From positions 1-64,000 of the forward strand of contig NZ_JAHEAG010000019.1 in assembly GCF_018596315.1 (NCBI RefSeq): a DNA stretch of 64,000 nucleotides, read 5' to 3'. Every line of letters starts with the position of its first letter. The stretch's first letter is position 1. The position numbers were made by a program, and so were the translations under genes. Positions 7,761 through 16,086 of this stretch are shown here, one piece after another. This stretch comes from Bradyrhizobium sp. SRL28 (GTDB lineage: Bacteria; Pseudomonadota; Alphaproteobacteria; Rhizobiales; Xanthobacteraceae). The notes below the pieces were generated by a model. The model searched no databases. It saw only the letters and a list, made by a program, of their open reading frames with translations, and had not been told where the DNA came from.

Positions 7761-10142
7761 GTGGCAGCCTCACTTTGTCAATTTGCAAGCTTCCCCGGGC
7801 TTGAGATGGAGTTTATCCAGCGAGGCCTGTTGCTCTTGCGTAACGCGATCAGTCACGAGTTCCGCAGTCCAACCCTCCGGGACGGCTGCAAGCACCAATG
7901 TCAGCGCTTGACTTGGTTTGGCTGCCGCGACCCAAAGCTCCTTCCTTGGTCGTCCTCCAGACCAATCGCGGATCAACGCCCTCGGCGAATAGTGTTGCTT
8001 GAGGGCCTCACCGCCACTCAGCCGGCAGGTGTGCGAACCCTTGAAGCTTTCAAAAGTCGTTTGAAGGAAAGGGGCGTCCAAAACATCGAGATTTTTATCG
8101 AATTTCTTGAGCTTGGAAGATTTCCCGGCCAGGCCCACGAGACCCGAACAGCGCACTACCTCAAGGAAAAATACTCCGAAAATCCGCCGGACCTAGTGAT
8201 TCCGATCAGTCGTGGTGCACTGGCCTTCTCGCTGCAATATCGGAGCACGGTCGCCGCCGACACGCCCATCGTCTATTGCTGCACAGCGGCGTCTTCTGTG
8301 ACCGCCATGAACGTTCCACGAAACGTGCCCGGTGTCGTTACTGAATACAATTGGCTCCAAACACTCGCGCTTGCCGAGCGCCTTCAACCAGAAGCGCGCA
8401 ACCTGGTCGTGATTTCGGGGGCGTCCGATTTTGATCGGGCCTGGCAAGAGGACGCGCGCCATCAGATCGAGGGGCGTTCAAAAAGATTTAACACGAACTA
8501 CATGGCTGGCCTTCCCTATGAAGATTTACTACGGGAAGTTTCGCAATTGCCGCGCGACACCATCGTGTTGCTGGTCCCCGTTTTCGTGGATGGGTCAGGC
8601 CGACCGCGCATGCCGCCAGAGGTCGCTGCGGACGTTGCGCGGGTCTCGTCCGCCCCCGGTTATGCGCCAGCCGCTACTTTTTTTGGTCATGGAATCGTCG
8701 GCGGATATATGGATAGCTTTGAAGCGCACGGTACTGCTGCGGCTGACCTGGCTCTCGAAATTCTTTCCGGAAGAGATCCGACCACGCTCCCTGCTCAAAC
8801 CAAACCAACTCACACTTACCAAATCGACGCACGGCAGCTCGCACGTTGGCAACTCTCGGAAGGCAACCTTCCGCCGGGATCAGTCGTTCTGCTCGCCGAA
8901 CCAACGCTGTGGGAGCGCCATCGCACCCTTGTGATCGCGGTCATTGTAGGATTCGCACTACAGAGCGCTGTCGTCACGTTCCTCCTGATTCAAATGCGCA
9001 AGCGCCGGCAAGCCGAACTCTCCTTGAAGGAGAGCGAAGATCGACTGGCATTCGCGGCGGCTGCTGCAAACATTGGCATCTGGCGCTTGGACGTCGCAAC
9101 CAACGAGTTCTGGTCAACGGAGTACTGCCGGTCAATCCTCGGCCTTGCGGACCAGAAACCTCTCAACCTCGACAGGGTGCTCAGCGCCGTTCATCCGGAA
9201 GATCGTCATAGCCTGGCCGAGACGTTGACGTCTGCTGCGGACGATGGACTGGTCATCGACAATGAATTTCGTGTCGCTGCTCCGGGGCAAGAGGTGCGCT
9301 GGCTTCTTGCACGCGGGCATTCCTTGTTCAACAACGGCGGAGATCCGGTCGGGATCAGCGGTATTTTCGCAGATATTTCGGCCCGAAAGGCTGCTGAAGC
9401 GGAGGCCGATCTTCAACGCAAGGAAGTTTCACACCTCATGAGAGTTTCTGTTCTTGGCCAACTGTCGGGTGCGATCGCCCACGAATTGAATCAGCCGCTG
9501 ACAGCGATCCTGGCCTATGCGCAGGCCGCGCGAAAAATGATTGCCCGCAACAACTCCGATTTGGGCAAAATCACGGAAGTGCTTGACGACATCGTCGCGG
9601 AGGATAAACGCGCCAGCGAGGTAATCCGACGTCTGCACGGGTTGTTGCGAAAGGGTGAGAGCAAGACCGAATCGATCAACCTCAACGATCTGGTCGACTC
9701 GACGCTCCGGCTCCTGCGCAGCGAATTGATAGATCGGAGGATCAAGGTCGACGTCACCCTCGAGCACAATTTGCCTCGAACGTCGGGCGATCCCGTGCAG
9801 CTGCAACAGGTTCTGCTCAACCTCTTGATGAATGGCATGGATGCAATGAACGCAGCCTCACTTTCGCAACGGGTCCTTACCGTGGGAACGCGCTCCTCCG
9901 GCACAGGCACCATAGAAGCCTTCATTTCCGATCGGGGCCAAGGAATTGCGCCCGAAGAACACAGCCGGATTTTCCAGCCGTTCTTTACGACCAAGCATCA
10001 GGGGCTCGGCCTCGGTCTCGCGATTTGTTCCACTATCGTGAAGACGCACGGAGGCAAGCTTGGCATCGACAATAATGCGGACGGTGGCGCGACTGCATCA
10101 TTTGCGCTGCCAGTGGTGGTTGAGATGGCTCCAGCGTCATGA
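7761..10142 (+). CDS. Histidine kinase with solute-binding-like sensor, one membrane span and a PAS domain
   Basis: The frame gives 793 residues. About 75-345 form an ABC-substrate-binding-like domain (RRIVLLEGL, PPDLVIPISRGALAF, VPGVVTEY, PVFVDGSGRPR). One span follows at about 390-412, then PAS (about 425-545), HisKA with the His in GAIAHELNQPLTAI, and HATPase (SDRGQGI, GLGLGLAICSTIV). The HELNQPL box is typical of kinases paired with FixJ-type regulators, and such a regulator overlaps it by 4 bases. The first 75 residues have no signal peptide although the sensor should be periplasmic, and the strand opposite looks coding there. The 5' end may be rearranged and the true start is uncertain. 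Confidence 0.8.
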   Translation: MAASLCQFASFPGLEMEFIQRGLLLLRNAISHEFRSPTLRDGCKHQCQRLTWFGCRDPKLLPWSSSRPIADQRPRRIVLLEGLTATQPAGVRTLEAFKSRLKERGVQNIEIFIEFLELGRFPGQAHETRTAHYLKEKYSENPPDLVIPISRGALAFSLQYRSTVAADTPIVYCCTAASSVTAMNVPRNVPGVVTEYNWLQTLALAERLQPEARNLVVISGASDFDRAWQEDARHQIEGRSKRFNTNYMAGLPYEDLLREVSQLPRDTIVLLVPVFVDGSGRPRMPPEVAADVARVSSAPGYAPAATFFGHGIVGGYMDSFEAHGTAAADLALEILSGRDPTTLPAQTKPTHTYQIDARQLARWQLSEGNLPPGSVVLLAEPTLWERHRTLVIAVIVGFALQSAVVTFLLIQMRKRRQAELSLKESEDRLAFAAAAANIGIWRLDVATNEFWSTEYCRSILGLADQKPLNLDRVLSAVHPEDRHSLAETLTSAADDGLVIDNEFRVAAPGQEVRWLLARGHSLFNNGGDPVGISGIFADISARKAAEAEADLQRKEVSHLMRVSVLGQLSGAIAHELNQPLTAILAYAQAARKMIARNNSDLGKITEVLDDIVAEDKRASEVIRRLHGLLRKGESKTESINLNDLVDSTLRLLRSELIDRRIKVDVTLEHNLPRTSGDPVQLQQVLLNLLMNGMDAMNAASLSQRVLTVGTRSSGTGTIEAFISDRGQGIAPEEHSRIFQPFFTTKHQGLGLGLAICSTIVKTHGGKLGIDNNADGGATASFALPVVVEMAPAS
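7770..8156 (-). other. Possible minus-strand gene fragment opposite the kinase 5' end
   Basis: The minus frame ending at 7770 reads like real protein in its last 75 residues: LIRDWSGGRPRKELWVAAAK, then SQALTLVLAAVPEGW, TAELVTDRV and a basic tail ending KLTK. The plus-strand frame over the same bases (7770-7980) is Cys/Trp/Arg-rich and unlike a signal peptide. This suggests the 3' part of an unrelated gene joined in opposite orientation to the kinase. The N-terminal half of this frame (8156 to about 8010) lies opposite clearly genuine kinase sequence and is probably not real. Family not recognised. Confidence 0.3.
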
Positions 10143-10777
10143 TCGAGAGCCAGTTGACGGTCTTCCTCGTAGACGACGATCCGGGTGTGCTGAAGGCTCT
10201 CGCAGTGTTGCTAACCGAGTCCGGCTTTGATGTGCGAGCTTTTTCCACGCCGCACGAGTTTCTTTCCCAACACGACCCGTCAGTGCCGGGATGCGCTGTA
10301 CTCGATGTCGCGATGCCCGGTCTCGATGGCCTTGAGTTGCAGGCTTCTCTTGCGACCGGCAAATTAGATAGACCAGTAATCTTTATTACCGGGGTCGGAG
10401 ATGTGCCAACCTCCGTTCGTGCCATGAAGGCGGGCGCAATCGATTTTCTCACGAAGCCGGTGAGTGACGATGAACTCTTGGCTGCGATCGCTCGGGCTAC
10501 GGAAAAAGATGCTGAGTCAAGGACGCGGCATAAGGAGCTGCAATCGATCAACGAGCGACTGGCAAAGCTGACGCCGCGCGAACGCGAGGTGCTCACCCAC
10601 GTCATCGCCGGTCGGCTCAACAAACAAATCGCCCATGATCTCGGGCTGGTCCTTAACACGGTCAAGATCCATCGTGGTCGGGTCATGGAAAAAATGGGAG
10701 TAAAATCAGTAGCGGAGCTTGTCAGGCATGCTGAACTGGCCGGCGTTCGGGCTGCCAAGTGTCCGTCCGGTCCTTGA
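10139..10777 (+). CDS. FixJ-type response regulator (receiver plus LuxR HTH)
   Basis: The protein has 212 residues. The receiver covers 1-120 with acidic DDD in FLVDDDPG, phospho-Asp in VLDVAMPGLDG, Thr in FITG and Lys in LTKPVSDDEL. A helical linker leads to a GerE/LuxR helix-turn-helix (about 145-205) with LTPREREVLTHVIAG and LNTVKIHRGRVMEKM. It therefore acts as a DNA-binding activator controlled by phosphorylation. Its ATG overlaps the stop of the upstream kinase (ATGA), strong evidence for a cognate pair. A receiver-only protein follows. Confidence 0.94.
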   Translation: MIESQLTVFLVDDDPGVLKALAVLLTESGFDVRAFSTPHEFLSQHDPSVPGCAVLDVAMPGLDGLELQASLATGKLDRPVIFITGVGDVPTSVRAMKAGAIDFLTKPVSDDELLAAIARATEKDAESRTRHKELQSINERLAKLTPREREVLTHVIAGRLNKQIAHDLGLVLNTVKIHRGRVMEKMGVKSVAELVRHAELAGVRAAKCPSGP

Positions 10778-10842
10778 GTTTTTCAGCCAGATTGATCCTT
10801 GGGCCAACTCGACAAGTCCTATCCCAAGGGGAACTGTCGCGC

Positions 10843-11211
10843 ATGTCCAGCCAGCACGCCCGCGTGGCCATTGTGGATGACGACGCTTCCGTTCGGAAGG
10901 CGCTGTCCCTGTTGCTGGATGTCTATTCGTATGAAGTCGAAACATACGGATCTGCAGCGGAATTTCTGCAGTCGCTGCGTAAAGGGGTTCCTCAATGCCT
11001 GATTGTCGATCTTCAAATGCCGGAAATGACCGGGCTTGAACTTCAGCATCGCCTTGCCTGCGACGGCTTCAACATACCGACGATCGTGATTACGGGCCAC
11101 GATGAAGTCGCCGCGCAGGAGCGGTGCCGGTCAGCCGGAGCAAAGGCATATCTGCACAAGCCGATCCAGGAGGACACGCTGATTGCAGCCATCGGAGCAG
11201 CAACGGCCTAA
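10843..11211 (+). CDS. Single-domain response regulator (FixJ-type receiver)
   Basis: The protein has 122 residues from ATG 10843 (MSSQHARVAIVDDD). An in-frame start at 10759 would add 28 residues outside the domain and overlap the upstream gene; AAGGGGA lies about 10 bases before 10843. Active-site residues are present: DDD, Asp in LIVDLQMPEMTG, Thr in VITGHDE and Lys in LHKPIQ. With no output domain it probably competes for, or drains, phosphate from the upstream kinase. It is the third gene of the kinase-FixJ-receiver operon. Confidence 0.9.
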   Translation: MSSQHARVAIVDDDASVRKALSLLLDVYSYEVETYGSAAEFLQSLRKGVPQCLIVDLQMPEMTGLELQHRLACDGFNIPTIVITGHDEVAAQERCRSAGAKAYLHKPIQEDTLIAAIGAATA

Positions 11212-11814
11212 TAGAGGTGTCCTCTGAAGGCGGTAATCGATGCGCGCGTGAGCCATTTCTTGAACGAGCCCACCTTCGAAGATGTCCGCTGATGCTGTGG
11301 ACTGCTCTTCCACGGGAACGTGAGTGCCACCGATTTGGGGCTGAGTTTGACCAACCGCCGCTTTCGGTTGCAAAAAAGGTGATCCACGCTATCGAGCGGA
11401 AGCCTGGGAAGTCTGTCGATCCTAAAACCGAGCCCTACGGTCCGCATTAAGGCGTGACAAAAAGCTCGTTGCTCATGTGAGCGGAAGTATGGGCCAGGAT
11501 ATGGGCTGCCAAATAGCTACCTTCACGAAGCGCTGAAAATTAATGACTTTTCGGCCTCTATGGCGGAGAGAGTGTCAGTCAATCCTCATTGAAAGATCAA
11601 GCATTTTCGACCTTCCTCGGCCAAAACCCACCGTTTGAGCTACCGCCGGAAAACGAGATCGCGTCTTCGACAAGAGCCTATCGCGTCCAATGGATTGTCA
11701 TCGACAACAACGCCACTAAGCGACCAGCGAAAGGCAAATTGCCGTCGCACCGCTCAGCCTGATCGCCGTCAGTAGCAATCTGGGTCGCGCCGAGACGCTG
11801 CCGCTGGTGGTTCC
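11212..11814. other. 603-base intergenic region with no convincing gene
   Basis: Only short frames with poor codon pattern run through this stretch. The one structured element I see is the tRNA-Ser-like 3' fragment at 11561-11582. It separates the signalling block from the catabolic block. Confidence 0.6.
11561..11582 (-). repeat. tRNA-Ser-like 3' end fragment (candidate attachment-site remnant)
   Basis: Read on the minus strand the segment ends in CACTCTCTCCGCCA, the usual acceptor end of alphaproteobacterial tRNA-Ser genes. No complete tRNA can be folded. A related 22-base segment in the same orientation lies at 58825-58846 (19 of 22 bases identical). The pair brackets about 47 kb and may be remnants of island attachment sites. 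Confidence 0.4.
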
Positions 11815-12603
11815 TTAGCCCGATATCACCGAAGTCAGACCGCCATCGACGGCAAGGATCTGACCAGTGATGTGCTTGCCGGCGTCGCTGGCGAAGAGAA
11901 CCGCGGCGCCTTTCAGATCGTCCTCGTCGCCGATGCGGCGCAGCGGCGCGCCGGCGGCGAGCTTTTCGACCCCGACAGCTTCGATCGTGCCCTTCGTCAT
12001 CCTCGACGGAAAGAAGCCGGGCGCCAGAGCATTGGCCGTAATTCCGTAGCGTCCCCAACTACCCGCCAGGGCCCGCGTGAAATTGACCACGGCGCCCTTG
12101 CTCGTATTGTAGGCAACCATCTGCATATCTCCCGAACTTCCGAACAGGCCCGCGATCGAAGCAAGGTTGATAATGCGGCCATACTTGTTGGGAATCATCG
12201 AGTGTTTTGCAACCTGTTGGCTGAGCAGGAACAGCGAGCGGATATTCAGATTCATCACCTTGTCCCACGCTTCGATCGGGTGATCTTCGGTCGGCGCGCC
12301 CCAGGTGGCGCCGGCGTTATTCACCAGAATGTCCACCCGGCCGAGCTTCCTGATCGCTTCGTCAGTGAGCCGCTTGACGTCTTCGTCCCTGGAGTTATCC
12401 GCTGCGATCCACTCCGCCTTGATACCGAGACCGGCAAGATGCGCCTGGGCATTTTCCAGGTCCGGCGCCTTGCGAGACGAAATCAAGACACGAGCCCCTT
12501 GCTCGCCTAACGCCTCGGCTATCTGCAGCCCAAGGCCGCGGGAGCCGCCTGTAACAAGGGCGTTCTTGCCGGTGAGATCGAATGCCTTCTTGATGCTTCC
12601 CAT
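11815..12603 (-). CDS. SDR family oxidoreductase (FabG/gluconate dehydrogenase-like)
   Basis: The protein has 262 residues. A classical NAD(P)-dependent short-chain dehydrogenase: TGGSRGLG cofactor loop near residue 18, NNAG near 95, catalytic Ser in INLASIAG and Y-N-T-S-K in VAYNTSKGAV, then the PGFFPSRMT substrate loop. Likely a 3-hydroxyacyl (or keto-sugar) dehydrogenase. The next minus-strand gene upstream encodes a crotonase, which fits a beta-oxidation step. AGAGGA precedes the ATG at 12603 by 7 bases. The true substrate is not determined. Confidence 0.92.
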   Translation of the reverse strand: MGSIKKAFDLTGKNALVTGGSRGLGLQIAEALGEQGARVLISSRKAPDLENAQAHLAGLGIKAEWIAADNSRDEDVKRLTDEAIRKLGRVDILVNNAGATWGAPTEDHPIEAWDKVMNLNIRSLFLLSQQVAKHSMIPNKYGRIINLASIAGLFGSSGDMQMVAYNTSKGAVVNFTRALAGSWGRYGITANALAPGFFPSRMTKGTIEAVGVEKLAAGAPLRRIGDEDDLKGAAVLFASDAGKHITGQILAVDGGLTSVISG

Positions 12604-12661
12604 AGTCAGATCCTCTTTGTGGGCGAAGTTCTGCCGAGCGGTTATGTGGACCGCGGGATCT

Positions 12662-13453
12662 CTATTTCCCGCGGAATACTGCCGAGCGACGTTCCACGAA
12701 AGACTGGATACCTTCTTTCATGTCTTCGCTGCTGAAGACGCGATCCTTGATCTTGGGAATGTAATCGATCGCTGCTGCCTCGCCGGCCTCGATATATTTC
12801 AATGCGGCTTCCTTGGTCACCTGAATGCCGATCGGCGCGTTCTTGGCGATGAGTTGTGCGATTTCCATCGCGCGGGCAATCTGTTGGCCGGAAGCGACGA
12901 CTTCCTGAACAAATCCGATCTTGTAAGCCCGCGCTGCGCCGAACTCGTCGCACAGGAACAAATGATACATCGCATCTCCCCAGCCGGCGCGCGTCAAATA
13001 CCGAAAGTGGGCGCCTCCAAGCGGCGCGATCCCGCGCTTGGATTCCATCTGGCAGAAGCGGGCGTCGTCGGCCGCCACGACGATGTCGCCAGCCAGCATC
13101 ATTTCGATGCCGATCGTGAAGCAGATCCCCTGCACTGCCGTCACAATCGGCTTGCGGCAACGGCTTTTCAGCGCGAACGCATCGATGTTGCCAGGCTTGA
13201 TCACGGTATTCTCAGCCTTGGGCCCAAAGAATTTCGGCATATCCAGTCCGGCCGTGAAATCCGGGCCTTCGGCGCAGAGCACGCCGACCCAGTAATCGTC
13301 CGTTCGGTCGAGAAGCGTCATCGCATCCGACATCTGCGCCATCATCTGCGGACTGAAGGAGTTCTTCTTCGCCACGTTGTCGATGATGATCTTGAAGACG
13401 TGCCCATGCACCTCGGTGCGGATCTGCCCGACTTGGGCCTTAGTGTCGTTCAT
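12662..13453 (-). CDS. Enoyl-CoA hydratase/isomerase family protein (crotonase)
   Basis: The start is set at ATG 13453 (MNDTKAQ), 9 bases after GGAG; a longer frame to 13564 adds a non-homologous Arg-rich leader. The 263 residues are family length. Oxyanion-hole segments are GPDFTAGLDMPKFF (about residue 75) and VQGICFTIGIEM (about 115). The usual catalytic Glu region reads FCQMESKRGIAPLGGAHFR. It would hydrate or isomerise an enoyl-CoA, or perform a related CoA-ester reaction. It lies between an SDR and an Old Yellow Enzyme in one orientation. Confidence 0.9.
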   Translation of the reverse strand: MNDTKAQVGQIRTEVHGHVFKIIIDNVAKKNSFSPQMMAQMSDAMTLLDRTDDYWVGVLCAEGPDFTAGLDMPKFFGPKAENTVIKPGNIDAFALKSRCRKPIVTAVQGICFTIGIEMMLAGDIVVAADDARFCQMESKRGIAPLGGAHFRYLTRAGWGDAMYHLFLCDEFGAARAYKIGFVQEVVASGQQIARAMEIAQLIAKNAPIGIQVTKEAALKYIEAGEAAAIDYIPKIKDRVFSSEDMKEGIQSFVERRSAVFRGK

Positions 13454-13602
13454 TGCTGGTCTCCGAATTGCTTCCAGGTGACTGCGCAACCACACGCAGG
13501 CTTTTCCGGGTCGACTGGAGTGCCGCCGATTATTCCTTGCCAACCAGCTTGGAACGGTCGCCAAAGCACCGGCTACAAAGCATTTGGATAGCCTTTCATC
13601 GC

Positions 13603-14703
13603 TCAGCTCAGCGCCGCGAACGCGGTCCGTTCGAAAGCCATCAGTTCTTCCGTCCGGCCGTCACCTACCTTCAGTAGCCACTGCGGATCCTGAAGCAACG
13701 CCCGGCCCACCGCGACGAGATCGAACTCCTCGCGATCGAGGCGGCGGATCAACTCGTCGAGGGATGCCGGACGGGAGCTTTCTCCACCGTATGCGGCAAT
13801 GAATTCGCCCGTCAGACCGACCGATCCGACTGAAATCGTCGGTACGCCCGTCATTTTCTTCGCCCATCCGGCGAAATTCAAATCGGAGCCATCGAATTCC
13901 GGCTCCCAGAAGCGCCGTTGTGAGCAATGCAAAATGTCGACTCCCGCGTCGACCAGAGGTTTGAGCCAGACTTCCAATGCGCGAGGCGTATCGGCCAGCT
14001 TCACTTCGTAGTCCTGCTGCTTCCATTGGCTGATCCGGAGCAATATCGGAAAATCCGTTCCGACCGACTTGCGCACCGCGTGGACGATATCAGCAGCAAA
14101 CCGGGCCCGGCCGGGCAGGTCCTTGCCTCCGTAGCTATCCTCTCGGCGATTGGTACCTTCCCAGAAGAATTGATCGATCAGATAGCCGTGCGCGCCGTGC
14201 AATTCGACAGCATCGAATCCCAAACGCTTCGCCGCAAGCGCCGCATCGGCAAATGCGCGAATGGCGTCTGCGATGTCCTCTTCGCTCATCGGCTCGCCGA
14301 ACTTCTTCTCCGGTCGCGACAGGCCGGACGGACTGTCGTAGGCACCGGGAGGAGACCAATTCTGGGCGCGCGTGCGGACGGCTCCGACATGCCATAGCTG
14401 CGGTGCCATCAGGCCACCCGCGGCGTGCACCTCGTCGACCACACGCCGCCACCCCGCCAGTTCCTTATCGCCATGAAAGCGAGGAACATTCGGATCGTTC
14501 AGGGATGCCGGACGATCCACGCCCGTCCCCTCCGATATGATGAACCCGACCGCGCCTTCGGCACGGCGGCGATAGTACCGCGCAACGTCTTCAGTTGGAA
14601 TTCCGCCGGGAGAGAATGAGCGCGTCATCGGCGCCATCACGACCCGGTTCGGCAGGTTCAACCCCTTTAGCTTGAAAGGCCGGAAAAGTACGTCGCTGGA
14701 CAT
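13603..14703 (-). CDS. NADH:flavin oxidoreductase, Old Yellow Enzyme family
   Basis: An FMN TIM-barrel ene-reductase of 366 residues from ATG 14703, with GGAG 5 bases upstream. Visible family features are FRPFKLKGLNLPNRVVMAPM at the N-terminus, PQLWHVG, the His pair in ELHGAHGYLIDQFFWEGTN and the FMN-phosphate loop DLVAVGRALLQDPQW near the end. It probably reduces an activated C=C bond, possibly on the CoA pathway intermediates of this block. The N-extension from a GTG at 14721 is not needed. Confidence 0.93.
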   Translation of the reverse strand: MSSDVLFRPFKLKGLNLPNRVVMAPMTRSFSPGGIPTEDVARYYRRRAEGAVGFIISEGTGVDRPASLNDPNVPRFHGDKELAGWRRVVDEVHAAGGLMAPQLWHVGAVRTRAQNWSPPGAYDSPSGLSRPEKKFGEPMSEEDIADAIRAFADAALAAKRLGFDAVELHGAHGYLIDQFFWEGTNRREDSYGGKDLPGRARFAADIVHAVRKSVGTDFPILLRISQWKQQDYEVKLADTPRALEVWLKPLVDAGVDILHCSQRRFWEPEFDGSDLNFAGWAKKMTGVPTISVGSVGLTGEFIAAYGGESSRPASLDELIRRLDREEFDLVAVGRALLQDPQWLLKVGDGRTEELMAFERTAFAALS

Positions 14704-14773
14704 TCGTGCTCCACGGTTCACTCGGTAGCTTTGCGGGCTCAGATTACGCGGATTGCATCTTCAGAGGGCAAAT

Positions 14774-15971
14774 TCACTTTTCCTCGGCGGTGAGCACGTT
14801 CCCGAACTGCTCCCACGAACTGCCGGTCCAACGCTGCAATTGAAGCTGCCTGTACGCCATACTGCTTTCCGGGCCCGTGTTGATCGTAACACCCGGTATG
14901 AGAGTGGGTAGCGACAGCCCGCGTATGTTCCGCGATTGCTTGACGATATTCTCGCGCGAGAGATCGTCACCGCACTGCTTGAGCACCTGCTCCAGGATGT
15001 CCCTGCTGCGTACCGAACAGATAATTGGCGTCGCCGATGTCGGCGCCCGGCAGGTATTTCGCGAAATGGTCACGGTACCATTTGATGCCAGGGTCGTCGG
15101 CCCACTTCTTGTCGTTTGGATCCTTGGTAATCGTTGCCGCGACGATGCCCACGGCCTTTTCCGGTCCCGCGGGAACGATGGTTGAAGAGACTGAACTCGA
15201 AACGAAATTGATCAGGAACAGAGGCTTCCAACCGACCTCATCGGCCTTCTTGATAGCCTGAGCCGCGAACTTCGGCGTGCCGGCAACCAGGAACGCCTCT
15301 GCGCCGGACGATTTCAACTTCACCACATGGGAATCGATCGTCGGCTCGGTCACTTCATAGGAGGACGATACAACTTTCTTGTCGAAGTCGTCTTTCAGGT
15401 AGCCTTTGAATGCGTTGACGAAGTCCTTACCCAGATCGTCGTTCTGATACAGGATCGCAATCTTTGCGTCCGGCCGGGCCTGGGTGATGTATTTCGCGTA
15501 GATCCGCCCTTCCGTGTCATAGCTCGGCAACCCAGTGGTGGTCATCGGAAATTCCACGAAGTTCGTGAATTTGGTGACGCCGCTTACCACAAACAGATGT
15601 GGCACTTTCTTCGCGTTGACGTACTTGATGGTGGCGCCGATGCCGGGTGTACCGAGCGGGCCGAACAGGAAGGCCACTTCATCGCTTTCGACGAGCTTCC
15701 TGGTCTGCTCCACCGTCTTGGGAGGACTGTAAGCATCGTCGTAGGTGATGAGATTGATCTTGCGGCCGTTGATGCCGCCGCGCTCGTTGATCGAATTGAT
15801 GTAGGCGATCAGACCCTTCCCGGTATTGCTGAGCGGCGACGCGGGACCGCTAAACGGGAACGTAGCCCCCACCTTCACTTCGGCGCTCGTGATGCCGGGC
15901 GTTTCCGCACGCGCCTGCGCGCCGACGATCGTCACGCCGATCGCGGCTGCTAATATAGACTTCCTGAACAT
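14774..15971 (-). pseudogene. LivK-type branched-chain amino acid/carboxylate binding protein, frameshifted
   Basis: ATG 15971 (GGGAGAGG upstream) starts a signal peptide, MFRKSILAAAIGVTIVGAQA, cleaved before ETPG. The mature part has the periplasmic-binding fold (VKVGATFPFSGPASPL, KINLITYDDAYSPPKTVEQ). Near 15000 the frame breaks: upstream ends NYLFGTQQG and the sequence continues one frame over with LEQVLKQCGDDLSRENI to stop at 14774. The paralog at 45952 reads YQQGVLLEQILKQCGNDLS without a break, so one extra base at about 15000 explains it. A sequencing error is possible. No permease or ATPase gene is nearby. Confidence 0.85.
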
Positions 15972-16086
15972 CGACCTCTCCCTTGTGCGGCGACAGGTTG
16001 CGTCGCTCATCAATCGTTGAATTTCCGTACGGCCTCGGCGACCGGCTCCCGGTGTAGCTTCGTCCCCATCCCTTGCAGTGCGGCAC

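Noticed and set aside
11678..12058. 126-codon minus-strand frame overlapping the SDR 3' end
   Set aside because: Arg-rich out-of-frame reading of the SDR coding region.
12305..13591. 428-codon plus-strand frame opposite the SDR and crotonase
   Set aside because: Antisense shadow of two clear genes; composition typical of high-GC opposite-strand frames.
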